A DNA stretch of 64,000 nt, taken from Geoglobus ahangari (lineage in GTDB: Archaea > Halobacteriota > Archaeoglobi > Archaeoglobales > Archaeoglobaceae). This document shows, piece by piece, positions 7,556 to 16,918 of this stretch; positions within the stretch are counted from its first letter, which is position 1; each line of letters opens with the position of its first letter. The position numbers and the translations under genes were made by a program. The stretch lies in assembly GCF_001006045.1 (NCBI RefSeq), contig NZ_CP011267.1, forward strand, positions 434,001 through 498,000, in the 5' to 3' direction. Under the pieces are notes generated by a model. The model ran no database searches. It saw nothing but the letters and a program-made list of their open reading frames with translations, and had not been told where the DNA came from.

Positions 7556-8320
7556 ATGAGGTTTGCAGAGAACCTTTCGACGGCCAGTGCGGTAATTGTC
7601 GGAGGGATTATCCTGCTCGTCTCTCTCTACTCCCTCTACATCGACTATTCTACCGGTAAGGGCATCCTAAACATTGCAATAGACACGGTAATGATCTTCC
7701 TCTCCGCAGTCCTCATAGGTGGTGGCCTCAGCACGAGAAAGAGGCTCAGAAGCTACAAAGTCGCAGCAGACAGGGCGTTTGAGGAGGTAGTCTACTCAAA
7801 GCTCAAGCCAATACTCGATGAGGTGGCCATGGGGATACTCGAGATCAACACAATGAGGAAAAAGCTTGACAGCGTTGAGGAGAAAATGGCCAAGCTCGAG
7901 AACTATGCCACAACGGGCAGGCTGACCCCTGAACACAAGGTCAACTTCTACTTCAAGGCGCTGATAGTCATGCTGTTCTATCTGGGCACGGTGATGTTCA
8001 TGATGCAGTACACCCTGCCCTACAATCACATCCTCGCAATACTGCTCTTCATCTACTGGTGGCTTTTCATCACCGCGGAGTTCGAGATATTCAGCACCGG
8101 TGAGGCTCTCGTCATGCTGATTGCCCCCGTACTGATAGTTCCATCGCTGTACATCCTGTCGAGGGTCTTCCTCGGCGTTGCACTTGCACAGGGAGTCGTC
8201 TTCCTCGCATCGGGAGTGTACGCGTACTACTACTACACCGTCGCAAAAAAGGTGTCCACGGGGCAGGAGGTAAAGATTTCCAGAAAGATAAGAGATTTTG
8301 TTGGAAAGTTCAGGCAGTGA
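7556..8320 (+). CDS. Polytopic membrane protein of unknown function
   Basis: The 254-residue protein has about six predicted transmembrane segments: two at the N-terminus (residues 8-30 and 38-60) and about four between residues 137 and 235. A charged helical, probably coiled-coil region (residues 80-125) connects them. No family was recognised. A TATA box about 22-30 bp upstream and no clear ribosome-binding site suggest a leaderless transcript. Its 3' end overlaps the convergent signal peptidase gene by 11 bp. Confidence 0.75.
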   Translation: MRFAENLSTASAVIVGGIILLVSLYSLYIDYSTGKGILNIAIDTVMIFLSAVLIGGGLSTRKRLRSYKVAADRAFEEVVYSKLKPILDEVAMGILEINTMRKKLDSVEEKMAKLENYATTGRLTPEHKVNFYFKALIVMLFYLGTVMFMMQYTLPYNHILAILLFIYWWLFITAEFEIFSTGEALVMLIAPVLIVPSLYILSRVFLGVALAQGVVFLASGVYAYYYYTVAKKVSTGQEVKISRKIRDFVGKFRQ

Positions 8321-8993
8321 ACTCCCTGACGGTCAGGTACACGTAGGCGGCTATGGATATGACTATTATCGCTATCGCGTACTTCCTGAACAGCTCGATC
8401 AGGTTCTTGTAGAACAGGTACTCCTGCCCGAATGGAGTTATGTCCCTAAGCTGGGTCGCATCGAGTATGAAGTACTTTCCGACACCTTTCACGACCACAG
8501 GACTGCCGAAAATTGTCACCACCTCTCCAATGATCTTGTCCCTTGGCACAGGTCTCGCGTCCGGGCCTGAAGCGTCTCCACCGGTGTAAACAAGGCCGTC
8601 CTCCACCTTCAGAACCCTGTGGGTCACCGGCAGGTTCAGATCGCCCCTCTCGAACATCACGATGTCTCCCTTCTCGGGATTCACGAAAAGCGTTTGCACG
8701 AGAACCATGTCTCCCCTCTCGAAGGTTGGCGCCATGCTGTTGGACACCACGACTGCCCAGAAGATCTTCATCGTGAACGCCAGATATATCAGGGCGAAGA
8801 AGAGCACGAGCTCAACGACGGAGAGTATCGCCTTCCTCCTGCTGTTCCTCCTTCTTTCAAGTAACTTCTTGACGCTGCTCCTCATTTCAAGGAGCTTCGA
8901 ACGGAACAGGATCTCCTCTCTCGAGTTGTACAGCACGAAAGAGGCCACGCAGATTGCTGCAATGGCGATCTGGATCGGGTCTACAAGAGCCAT
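8310..8993 (-). CDS. Signal peptidase I, archaeal SEC11 type
   Basis: This 227-residue membrane protease removes signal peptides from exported proteins. The catalytic serine lies in SNSMAPT, a histidine in VTHRV replaces the bacterial lysine, and the aspartate region GGDASGPDARPVP follows. These are the conserved boxes of the archaeal/eukaryotic S26B type. A transmembrane helix precedes the serine, and there are further hydrophobic segments at both ends. It overlaps the start of the upstream winged-helix gene and probably belongs to a three-gene operon with the large surface protein. It could process that protein or the cytochromes. Confidence 0.88.
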   Translation of the reverse strand: MALVDPIQIAIAAICVASFVLYNSREEILFRSKLLEMRSSVKKLLERRRNSRRKAILSVVELVLFFALIYLAFTMKIFWAVVVSNSMAPTFERGDMVLVQTLFVNPEKGDIVMFERGDLNLPVTHRVLKVEDGLVYTGGDASGPDARPVPRDKIIGEVVTIFGSPVVVKGVGKYFILDATQLRDITPFGQEYLFYKNLIELFRKYAIAIIVISIAAYVYLTVREFTA

Positions 8994-9244
8994 GGTACCA
9001 CCTGCATCGCCAGCAGGATTGCAACGTACACAATCAGTACCTCGACCAGCAGCCTGAGTGTGTCCCGGGTAACGATGCTCCTCCTCTTGCTGCCATAGTG
9101 CTCACTGTAACCTTCACCCTCCACCCTCTCAATCGCAGCCCTGACCACAAGTTCAGGCAGTCCTGTCTTGCGGGAAATCCTCTCAGGGTCTGAATTTCCC
9201 TTCTTCAGCTCCCTCAGGACCAGTATTTCGTAATCGGACATCAT
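8981..9244 (-). CDS. Small winged-helix protein with a C-terminal membrane helix
   Basis: This 87-residue protein has an N-terminal helix-turn-helix-like region (YEILVLRELKKGNSDPERIS...) and a hydrophobic C-terminal segment (LLVEVLIVYVAILLAMQVV) that would anchor it in the membrane. Start codons at 9244 and 9241 are both possible. It overlaps the stop of the upstream surface-protein gene (ATGA) and the start of the signal peptidase gene. A membrane-tethered regulator is one reading, but the function is unknown. Confidence 0.65.
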   Translation of the reverse strand: MMSDYEILVLRELKKGNSDPERISRKTGLPELVVRAAIERVEGEGYSEHYGSKRRSIVTRDTLRLLVEVLIVYVAILLAMQVVPWLL

Positions 9245-11067
9245 TGTCTCAGGTACAGCCTCACAATAATCAGCAGGGCCAGAACTCCCGCGAGACCCGT
9301 TATGAGCGCAGCGTTTCCTCTCCCCTTCTTTTCAGCTTCTGGGGTCTTCGTTGGTGTGACCTGTGGCTTGGTCTCGTTTTTGGCGAAGAACACCTTGGAG
9401 AGCGGGCTGTTGTCCAACACCACCTTATAGCTCCCCTCCACCTCAGGCGTGTAATCGAAGGAGAAGTGCCTGACCTCGTTGGGGTAGAAGTTCACGGTCT
9501 CGTTAAAGACGACCTCACCATTCACGGTGACAAAAACCCTCTCGGTGCCCGCACCACCCACGTTCCTGACGTCGAATGAAATTGTAACCGGCTTGCCGAC
9601 GTCAACTATGAAGTCGCTCACCGAGAAGTTGGAGTAAACGAGCTCCGGAGGTAGCTTCAGTTCAGTCTTCAGCTTTATGGAGACTGTCTTGTTTATGCTC
9701 CTCAGGTCGTAGAAAGTCGACAAGAGCTCCTCTGACTCCTTCAGCCCGTACTCCTTTATGACGTCCGAGCCTGTAAAGTAAAAGTCAGTCACATCAACGA
9801 TGACGCTTCCTCCAGACTCGATGTACTCTGAGAGCTGACCGATGTCTGGAGAGTCGGTGACGTAGAACAGCAGATCGGCCTTTCCAAGCTCGTAGTCCTC
9901 AAGCGTGCCAACATACTCCACCGGTGCCTTGCTCTTCTTCACCACATACTCGAGCAGCTCCGGGAGCACCTGTTCGGCCCTCTCATCGCTCTTGTAATAA
10001 AGACCGACCTTCAAAGAGCTGCCATGCTTGCCGTATTTCCAGACGTAGGCGAGGATGTTCGTGAGCATTTTTGCGGAATTCTCCCTGTTCATCACGTAGT
10101 CCTTCGAGGTGCTGAACTTTGGAGGGTTCTCATCCATGCCTGTGACTCCGCCGCTTCCAAGGACGTAGTTGTTGAGAGAGAGGACAAGAAGGCCGTTCCC
10201 CACGCTGCCAACCATCACCGGCTTTGAGAAGAGGTACGGCTTGACGAATATTGGAAGGGTCTTTAGCTCCCTTTTGTTGCCCCAGTCCACCACCACCTCA
10301 AGCATGTGATCCCCTACCTTGAGCTGAGGTATGCTGAACTCCACCCTATTTGACTCGTAAGGCTCAAGCTCGACCTTCTGCTTTGAGCTCACTTCACCAT
10401 CTATCAGAAGCTTGGCGTAAAATGTTGCTTTTTTGTCCCCGGCATTGAGCATCGAAACCTGCATGGTGTTGTTCATGCCCTCAGGGAGAACCGTGGCCTT
10501 CAGTCCGGAGTCGAAGATGTACACGGGGCTCAGGCTCACGTCAACCAGCTGAAAGCTGACCTCCTCCTTTTCGTAGTCCACCTCGTCCCTCGGCAAGGTG
10601 TGCACACTGACCGCAGCACTGCCTCCGCTTATCAGCCTGTCCAGATAGGAGTCGTACTCCTCTTTTGTCGCTGTGCTGTTCAGCACGTCAAAAACATACA
10701 CTTCCACCCTGTACTTCCCGGTTTTCCAGCTGTCCGGTATTTTCATCTCGAAAACAGCATAAACCTTGTCGGTCCAGTCAGTACCCTCCTTTCGTATAAC
10801 AGTTCCGGCCACCGGGTAATCCTCGGGGTCGTAGATGACGAAGACGAAGTCTACAGCATAAGCTCTGTAGTGGTTGACGTCCTCGGCCTGCGCGTAAACC
10901 CTGAGCATGTCCCCCCTGCCGTAAGGCCCTGTTTTTTCTATAAACCTGCCGTAGCCGTCAACGTGTTCTACGAGTTTTACAGCAAAATTTTCTACGGCAA
11001 GACAGGGAGCAATCATGAATAGAAGGATAATACAGACCAGCAAACCGATTATCCCCTTCACGCTCAT
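9241..11067 (-). CDS. Large secreted or surface protein with CARDB-like domain and C-terminal anchor
   Basis: The protein has about 608 residues, a signal peptide ending around CLA-VENFA, a long beta-rich extracytoplasmic part, and a C-terminal transmembrane helix followed by a short basic end. Around residues 500-560 a CARDB/APHP-like adhesion module is visible (FDVRNVGGAGTERVFVTVNG). A middle region contains segments resembling a class I glutamine amidotransferase-like fold (YIESGGSVIVDVTDFY), as in some archaeal surface proteins. A Pro/Thr/Lys linker precedes the anchor. The start is placed at the ATG at 11067, just downstream of an AT-rich promoter. Function is unknown. Confidence 0.75.
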   Translation of the reverse strand: MSVKGIIGLLVCIILLFMIAPCLAVENFAVKLVEHVDGYGRFIEKTGPYGRGDMLRVYAQAEDVNHYRAYAVDFVFVIYDPEDYPVAGTVIRKEGTDWTDKVYAVFEMKIPDSWKTGKYRVEVYVFDVLNSTATKEEYDSYLDRLISGGSAAVSVHTLPRDEVDYEKEEVSFQLVDVSLSPVYIFDSGLKATVLPEGMNNTMQVSMLNAGDKKATFYAKLLIDGEVSSKQKVELEPYESNRVEFSIPQLKVGDHMLEVVVDWGNKRELKTLPIFVKPYLFSKPVMVGSVGNGLLVLSLNNYVLGSGGVTGMDENPPKFSTSKDYVMNRENSAKMLTNILAYVWKYGKHGSSLKVGLYYKSDERAEQVLPELLEYVVKKSKAPVEYVGTLEDYELGKADLLFYVTDSPDIGQLSEYIESGGSVIVDVTDFYFTGSDVIKEYGLKESEELLSTFYDLRSINKTVSIKLKTELKLPPELVYSNFSVSDFIVDVGKPVTISFDVRNVGGAGTERVFVTVNGEVVFNETVNFYPNEVRHFSFDYTPEVEGSYKVVLDNSPLSKVFFAKNETKPQVTPTKTPEAEKKGRGNAALITGLAGVLALLIIVRLYLRQ

Positions 11068-11113
11068 GCTATCGAACAAAAGAAATAAATAATTTACCTG
11101 AAACAGCTATAGC

Positions 11114-11758
11114 GTGAAAAAGGTGGGGCCCGTTCCGGTAACGGCACTGACTTTAGCCCTCTTGATCGCGTTTATACATCCCGCTCACTCTTCTCAGGTC
11201 ACCAATCCACTCTACGACAAGTATAAAGGACTTCTCGCCTCGTGGCACGAGGCTCAGATATGCATGCCGTGCCACATAAACACCCTCCCGAGCAAGGAGG
11301 TCGACAGATTCGTTTCCTGCACGCCATGCCACAACAAGAACCTGAACCTCAACGATCAGGAGCAGCTGATGAAGATACACGGGGTGAATGTCTGCATAAA
11401 GTGTCACGTCGGGAGCGTGTACAACTCCGAAAACCTTGGCTTGAAGGTGCATGTGCCCCACAGCCACCTGCCCTGCAGCACATGCCACGGCGGCGACGGT
11501 GCGATCGCGAAGCCTGACTCGGACAAGTGCACGGAGTGTCACGGCTCCAATCCACACAGCGTCCACAGCAGGATCCTCGACACAATATGCTTTGACTGCC
11601 ACTCGGAGTACATGAAGGACTACCTCCCAGAGGTGGGAGGGAAGGTTCTCGAGGCCGCAGGACTCCAGCCCACGCCAACACCTCCGCCAGAGAAACAGGA
11701 GGTGTCCTTCAAAAGTCTCTCAGACCTGATACTCTGGATAGTCAACCTGATACTCTGA
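11114..11758 (+). CDS. Hexahaem c-type cytochrome
   Basis: This 214-residue protein has a signal peptide (residues 1-26) and six CxxCH motifs (CMPCH, CTPCH, CIKCH, CSTCH, CTECH, CFDCH). A Pro/Thr-rich linker and a short hydrophobic C-terminus (LILWIVNLIL) that may hold it to the membrane follow. The start is GTG. It is transcribed divergently from the surface-protein operon out of a shared 46-bp AT-rich gap. Its motif spacing is unlike that of the cytochromes at 1-7 kb, so it belongs to a different lineage. It probably carries electrons at the cell surface. Confidence 0.88.
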   Translation: MKKVGPVPVTALTLALLIAFIHPAHSSQVTNPLYDKYKGLLASWHEAQICMPCHINTLPSKEVDRFVSCTPCHNKNLNLNDQEQLMKIHGVNVCIKCHVGSVYNSENLGLKVHVPHSHLPCSTCHGGDGAIAKPDSDKCTECHGSNPHSVHSRILDTICFDCHSEYMKDYLPEVGGKVLEAAGLQPTPTPPPEKQEVSFKSLSDLILWIVNLIL

Positions 11759-11799
11759 TTTTGAAAAACTATTTAACCAAAACCTCCCTGCCATTCTTC

Positions 11800-13233
11800 A
11801 TGCTCTCCCCCTTCGAGATCAAACTCCTCAGGTCACTTGAAGAGGGTAAGGAGTACACAATAGATGCTGCGGCCGAGATTTCCGGGATGAAGAAGGACGC
11901 AGTTATCAAGGCCGCATATCTGCTTGCCGAGAAGGGCTACGTAAAAATCCACGAGAGGGTGTGGAAGGAGTACGAGCTCACCGATGAGGGGCTGAAGTAC
12001 CTCACCGAGGGGCTTCCAGAGGAGAAGATCGTCTCAGAGCTGAGGGATGGAAAGAGGAGCATAAAGGAGCTTGAGGAGAAGTTCGGGAAAAAGCTCGTTG
12101 GCATCGCCCTCGGAAACCTGAGAAAGAAGGGAGCGATAAAGATAGAGGACGGCTACGTTGAGCTCGTTAAGGAGCCGGATTTCCCGGAGAAGGTCGCTCT
12201 GGAGAAGATCTATGCTGACAGGAGTGCGAAGGTGGATGAAAGGCTCTTGAAGGAGCTGAAGAAGAGGAAACTCATAAAGGAGGAGGAGTTCAAGGAGATC
12301 GCATTCACGATCACGTCAAAGCCGGATGTGGTGCTGAAGGAGAAGATCGCCGACATAACCCCCGAGCTGCTGCTCTCGGGAGACTGGAAGGGGAAGGAGT
12401 TTCTTGAATACGATGTCACCATCCCCTCCAAGGAGATTTTCACAGCCAAAGTCCACCCCTACGAGAGGATAATAAGGGAGTGCAGGAAGATATTCCTCGA
12501 GATGGGGTTCACCGAGATAAAGGGCCACTACGTGCAGCCAGCGTTCTGGAACTTTGACGCCCTGTTCCAGCCTCAGGATCATCCGGCAAGAGAGATGCAG
12601 GACACATTCTACCTCGACAGGTACGTGGATCTTGAAGGAGAGGTTGTCGAGAGGGTGAAGCTGACGCACGAGAACGGATGGAGGACAGGATCCAAGGGGT
12701 GGGGAGGAAAGTGGAGCCTCGACAAGGCGAGACAGCTTGTTCTGAGGACTCACACGACAGCAATAACCATTCACTACTTAGCACTCAACCCGGAGCCCCC
12801 TGTCAAGGCCTTCTGCATAGACAGGGTCTACAGGAGGGAAACCATAGACGCAACCCATCTGCCAGAGTTCGACCAACTGGAGGGCGTGGTTCTGGACAGG
12901 GACGTGGGCTTCGCTGACCTCCTCGGCCTGCTGAGGGAGTTCTTCCACAAGATGGGTTTCGAGGATGTGCGCTTCAGGCCGGGCTACTTCCCCTACACAG
13001 AGCCGAGCGTGGAGCCAGAGGTCTACGTCGAGGGGCTGGGATGGGTTGAGCTCGGAGGAGCGGGGATATTCAGGAAAGAGGTCACCGAACCCCTCGGGAT
13101 AAAGGGAAAGGTTCTGGCCTGGGGACTCGGGATTGGAAGGCTTGCGATGCTCAGGCTCGGAATGAAGGACCTGAGGAGGCTTTACCTGCCCGAGCTCGGA
13201 TGGCTCAGGAGTCTGCCAGCAATAAAGAGGTAG
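11800..13233 (+). CDS. pheS: Phenylalanyl-tRNA synthetase alpha subunit
   Basis: This enzyme charges tRNA-Phe, with the beta subunit encoded elsewhere. The protein of about 477 residues has N-terminal winged-helix domains of the archaeal type and then the class II synthetase core. Recognisable parts are the FWNFDALFQPQDHPAREM region and the C-terminal GLGWVELGGAGIFR and GWGLGIGRLAML-like motif 3 (GLGIGRLAMLRLGM). The start is set at the ATG at 11800. An in-frame TTG 13 codons upstream lies in a TATA-like sequence, so the transcript is probably leaderless. Confidence 0.93.
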   Translation: MLSPFEIKLLRSLEEGKEYTIDAAAEISGMKKDAVIKAAYLLAEKGYVKIHERVWKEYELTDEGLKYLTEGLPEEKIVSELRDGKRSIKELEEKFGKKLVGIALGNLRKKGAIKIEDGYVELVKEPDFPEKVALEKIYADRSAKVDERLLKELKKRKLIKEEEFKEIAFTITSKPDVVLKEKIADITPELLLSGDWKGKEFLEYDVTIPSKEIFTAKVHPYERIIRECRKIFLEMGFTEIKGHYVQPAFWNFDALFQPQDHPAREMQDTFYLDRYVDLEGEVVERVKLTHENGWRTGSKGWGGKWSLDKARQLVLRTHTTAITIHYLALNPEPPVKAFCIDRVYRRETIDATHLPEFDQLEGVVLDRDVGFADLLGLLREFFHKMGFEDVRFRPGYFPYTEPSVEPEVYVEGLGWVELGGAGIFRKEVTEPLGIKGKVLAWGLGIGRLAMLRLGMKDLRRLYLPELGWLRSLPAIKR

Positions 13234-14460
13234 TCAGTAAACCCTTCTGTACTTTTCCTTATCTCCCTTTGCCGTCGCATCAATCCCCATTTTGGCCGTG
13301 ATGTTGTCCCTCGCAGAAGGGTCGAGGCTGCTCCCCCTGACGTTCGTTATCACAAGCAGATCGCGATCCGCCTGAAATCTGGTGGCTATCGCGTACTCGA
13401 CATCCTCCGTGCTGTAGATGTCTATGTCGTCGTCAACTACAACCACATGCTTCAGGCTCGGGTGGGCCGAGAAGGCAGCGAGAATCGCGTTCTTCCCATC
13501 ACCATCCGTAACCTTCTCTATCTGCACGACCGCATGCAGGTAGTGCCTTCCTCCAGCGGTGAGAACCACGTTTTTCACCCTGCACACCTTCGCCACAGCC
13601 CTGTATATCTCAGGCTCGTACGGAATCCCCATCAGAATCTGGTGCTCGTAGCCGGCTGGCGTTATGGAGTAGAAGTAGAAGTCCTCTCTCGCGTAAATCG
13701 CATCCACCTCCACGACCGGTGCCTTTCTCACTCTATCGTAGGTGCCGGTAATGTCTATGAACGGCCCCTCGTCCACCATCTCTCCGGTTATCCTCCCCCT
13801 GATCACAACCTCTGATTCTGGGACGTGGAGACCGTCAACCTCAACCACCCCAAGCCTCCCCATAAGTGAGGCAGCATAGGCGTACTCCATGCCCTCCCCA
13901 ACCCTCGTGGCTGCAGCGAACATGAACAGCGGGTGAGGGGCTATGGATATCGCGATTTCCAGATCCTCTCCCCTCTCAACTGCCTCCCTCCACCTCAGGT
14001 ATGTGTGCCTCGGTGGCACGAGCCTCGCGGCCATCCTCTTGCCATCCAGAATTAACATCCTGTGGAAGCTGGCGTTGTAGCTCGAGTAATCGTTACCGTT
14101 TCCAGTAACGACGATGCCTGCGGTGATGTACCTGCCCGCATCGCCCTCGAAGTACTTGGGAACCGGAAGATCGCGGAGGTTGCTAAGTTCCTCATACTCA
14201 GCCCTAACCACCTCGATTCTGCCGGGGCTGCTGAGGCTGGCCAGAAATCTGGCGAGATCGTCGACGCAGATGTTGAGGTAGCTGCACAGAAGCTCTCTCG
14301 TAGCGAGGAAGTTGGTCGCCACCTTCCTGCCCTCAACGTTCAGAATTGCTGGAGTTCTCTCCAGCCCGTTGTCAGAGATGAACCTCACAACGTCATCGTG
14401 AGAGATCTCATCGTCAAAAACCCTGAACTCGACCTTCTCCATCGCGCTCCTGAAGTTCAT
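13234..14460 (-). CDS. UbiD-family decarboxylase, candidate anhydromevalonate phosphate decarboxylase
   Basis: The 408-residue protein has the UbiD fold, including the EGPFIDITGTYD segment with its conserved acidic residues and the C-terminal region that binds prenylated FMN. In archaea, a UbiD homologue decarboxylates trans-anhydromevalonate 5-phosphate to isopentenyl phosphate in the modified mevalonate pathway. Its position back to back with HMG-CoA reductase, sharing a 50-bp promoter region, makes that the likely role here. A generic aromatic-acid decarboxylase remains possible. It ends directly next to the pheS stop codon. Confidence 0.85.
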   Translation of the reverse strand: MNFRSAMEKVEFRVFDDEISHDDVVRFISDNGLERTPAILNVEGRKVATNFLATRELLCSYLNICVDDLARFLASLSSPGRIEVVRAEYEELSNLRDLPVPKYFEGDAGRYITAGIVVTGNGNDYSSYNASFHRMLILDGKRMAARLVPPRHTYLRWREAVERGEDLEIAISIAPHPLFMFAAATRVGEGMEYAYAASLMGRLGVVEVDGLHVPESEVVIRGRITGEMVDEGPFIDITGTYDRVRKAPVVEVDAIYAREDFYFYSITPAGYEHQILMGIPYEPEIYRAVAKVCRVKNVVLTAGGRHYLHAVVQIEKVTDGDGKNAILAAFSAHPSLKHVVVVDDDIDIYSTEDVEYAIATRFQADRDLLVITNVRGSSLDPSARDNITAKMGIDATAKGDKEKYRRVY

Positions 14461-14510
14461 GGGGAAAATTCAAGGAAAATTTATAATAATTTTATTGCCC
14501 ACCATTACCC

Positions 14511-15773
14511 ATGCCATCATCGAGGATACCCGGTTTTTACAAGATGAGCGTTCAGGAGAGGCTTGAAAAGGTCGCCGAATTTGCGGGATTGGGTGAGGAA
14601 GACAAGAGGCTCCTGCTGGAGAAAGGCCTGTCCCTCGACATAGCGGACAGGATGATCGAGAACGTCATAGGTACCTTCGAGCTCCCTCTGGGCATTGCCA
14701 CAAACTTCCTGATTGACGGTAAGGACTACCTCATCCCCATGGCAATAGAGGAGGCGAGTGTCGTTGCGGCTGCAAGCAATGCTGCGAAGATGGCGAGGGA
14801 GGGAGGAGGATTTGTGACAGACTATTCCGGCAACATAATGATCGGGCAGATTCAGGTTGTCAGGCTAAACGATCCATATTCTGCGAAATTCGAGGTCCTC
14901 AGGCACAGGGATGAGATCATCGAGAAGGCCAACGAGCAGGACCCGATCCTCGTGAATCTGGGCGGGGGATGCAAGGATGTCGAGGCGAGGGTGATAGACA
15001 CTATCAGGGGGAAGATGCTCATCGTCCACCTCATCGTCGATGTCAAGGATGCGATGGGAGCGAATGCAGTAAACACGATGGCGGAGGCTGTTGCACCGCT
15101 TATTGAGAGAATCACAGGAGGAAAGGTGTACCTCAGGATCATCTCGAACCTCGCCGTCTATAGAATTGCAAGGGCAAAGGCGGTCTTCAAGAAAGAGGCG
15201 ATTGGCGGAGAGGAGGTCGTCGAGGGAATAATGAACGCCTACGCTTTTGCCGAAGCTGATCCGTTCAGGTGTGCAACCCACAACAAGGGCATAATGAACG
15301 GAATATCCGCGGTTGTCATAGCAACGGGCAACGACTTCAGGGCCGTCGAGGCGGGAGCTCACAGCTACGCGGCAATGAGGGGCTACAAGCCGCTCACAAC
15401 TTACGAGGTGAACGAGAATGGAGATCTTGTCGGGACAATAGAGCTGCCCATAGCTGTCGGCACCATAGGCGGTGCAACGAAGGTCAATCCGCTTGCAAAG
15501 CTCAGCCTGAAGATCCTTGGGGTCAGCACAGCCGAGGAGCTTGCGAGGGTTATGGCCGCTGTTGGCTTGGCCCAAAACTTCGCGGCTCTGAGGGCTCTCG
15601 CGACTGAGGGGATTCAGCGCGGCCACATGGAGCTGCATGCGAGGAACATCGCGATAATGGCTGGGGCGAGTGGGGATGAAGTGGACATGGTTGTTGAGGA
15701 GCTGCTGAAGATAGGAAAGATCAGGATGGATGTTGCGAAGGAGGTTCTCGAGAAGCTGAGAGCAAGAAGTTGA
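14511..15773 (+). CDS. hmgA: HMG-CoA reductase, class II
   Basis: This enzyme reduces HMG-CoA to mevalonate, the committed step of archaeal isoprenoid lipid synthesis. The 420-residue sequence is clearly of the class II (Pseudomonas mevalonii/Archaeoglobus) type. The signatures are [51 protein letters not shown] and [14 protein letters not shown], which contain the catalytic Glu, Lys, Asp and His. The N-terminal SRIPGFYK matches the class II N-terminus, supporting the start at 14511. Position 82, next to catalytic Glu81, is Ala where the Pseudomonas enzyme has Pro. Archaeoglobus is known to have this bacterial-type enzyme. Confidence 0.95.
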   Translation: MPSSRIPGFYKMSVQERLEKVAEFAGLGEEDKRLLLEKGLSLDIADRMIENVIGTFELPLGIATNFLIDGKDYLIPMAIEEASVVAAASNAAKMAREGGGFVTDYSGNIMIGQIQVVRLNDPYSAKFEVLRHRDEIIEKANEQDPILVNLGGGCKDVEARVIDTIRGKMLIVHLIVDVKDAMGANAVNTMAEAVAPLIERITGGKVYLRIISNLAVYRIARAKAVFKKEAIGGEEVVEGIMNAYAFAEADPFRCATHNKGIMNGISAVVIATGNDFRAVEAGAHSYAAMRGYKPLTTYEVNENGDLVGTIELPIAVGTIGGATKVNPLAKLSLKILGVSTAEELARVMAAVGLAQNFAALRALATEGIQRGHMELHARNIAIMAGASGDEVDMVVEELLKIGKIRMDVAKEVLEKLRARS

Positions 15774-15814
15774 GAGGCTCAAAAGTTATTACTCCCTTTT
15801 CCCACTTTTATCCC

Positions 15815-16918
15815 GTGAAGGACGTTTTCTACGCAACATGCCCTCCCGGTCTCGAGTTCGTGGCAGCGGGCGAGATTGAGGGAAAAAGGCTTGGAAGAGT
15901 CGTTGAGATAAGGGAAGGCAAGGGAAGGGTCTTTTTCAGATCGAGCTGGCAGAACGTTCCTCGCCTCAACTGCCTGCTGAGGAGCGTGGAGAGAATAGTC
16001 TTTCTGCTCGGGAGGGAGAGAGCAGAGGGGCTTGAGGACATTTACAGGATTGTCAGGAGCATTGACTTCAGCTTCATAAGACCGGAGTGGAGCTTTGCCG
16101 TTAGAGCAACAAGGGTTGGGGAGCACGACTTCACGTCCATAGACATCGGAAGGGTTGCGGGGAAGGCAGTGATAGACAGCTACATAGAGGAGAAGGGCGT
16201 GAGGCTGAGGGTGAACCTCGACGAGCCGGATGTGATCGTGAGGTGCGATCTGATAGACGATGACTTCATGGTCGGGATAGAGACAACAGGAGATGAGGGG
16301 CTGCACAGGAGGAGGTACAGGGTGTACCAGCACCCCGCCCCCCTGAACCCGGTTCTCGCGGCATCTCTGGTCTACCTGTCTGGATGGAGTTCCACAAAAT
16401 CCCTGCTCGACCCATTCTGCGGGAGCGGAACGATTCTGTTCGAGGCGGGAATGATCGCGAGGCAAATTCCGATCTGCAGGTTCAGGAAGGACTTCGCGTT
16501 CACGAGGTTCTTCGACTCTCTGCCAGAGGTTGAGGAGAAAGACGTTGAGCTGAGGCTCTACGGCATCGAGAGGTTCAGGAAGCATCTGGAGGGGGCGAGG
16601 ACCATAGCCGATTACACTGGCATCCACCCCGTGTTCCTCGAGGGGCTTGCGGAGAGGATAGAGGAGCATCTGGAGAGGGTGGACTTCATAATCACCAACC
16701 CACCCTACGGGCTGAGAATAGGGAAAAAGAAGATAATCGAGGATCTGTACTCCGGATTTTTGCACTCAGCATCAAAGGTTCTCGAGGAGAAAGCGGTGGT
16801 GATAACAGCGGAAAGGGAGATCTTCGAGAGGTACGCTGAGGAGTGCTTTCCGGACTTTTTGAGGTACGACGTCAAGTACGGCGGGCTGCTCACAGGGGTT
16901 TACGTTCTGAAGGCTTAG
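15815..16918 (+). CDS. trm14: tRNA (guanine(6)-N2)-methyltransferase, THUMP domain
   Basis: The protein has an N-terminal ferredoxin-like/THUMP RNA-binding region that begins YATCPPGLEF, then a Rossmann-fold methyltransferase domain. That domain has the SAM motif DPFCGSGTILFEA and the catalytic NPPYG motif of N2-guanine methyltransferases. This fits the Trm14/TrmN family that methylates G6 of tRNA. A GTG at 15815 gives an N-terminus of normal length. A TTG at 15770 overlapping the HMG-CoA reductase stop is the alternative. The 3' end overlaps the convergent membrane-protein gene by 29 bp. Confidence 0.85.
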   Translation: MKDVFYATCPPGLEFVAAGEIEGKRLGRVVEIREGKGRVFFRSSWQNVPRLNCLLRSVERIVFLLGRERAEGLEDIYRIVRSIDFSFIRPEWSFAVRATRVGEHDFTSIDIGRVAGKAVIDSYIEEKGVRLRVNLDEPDVIVRCDLIDDDFMVGIETTGDEGLHRRRYRVYQHPAPLNPVLAASLVYLSGWSSTKSLLDPFCGSGTILFEAGMIARQIPICRFRKDFAFTRFFDSLPEVEEKDVELRLYGIERFRKHLEGARTIADYTGIHPVFLEGLAERIEEHLERVDFIITNPPYGLRIGKKKIIEDLYSGFLHSASKVLEEKAVVITAEREIFERYAEECFPDFLRYDVKYGGLLTGVYVLKA

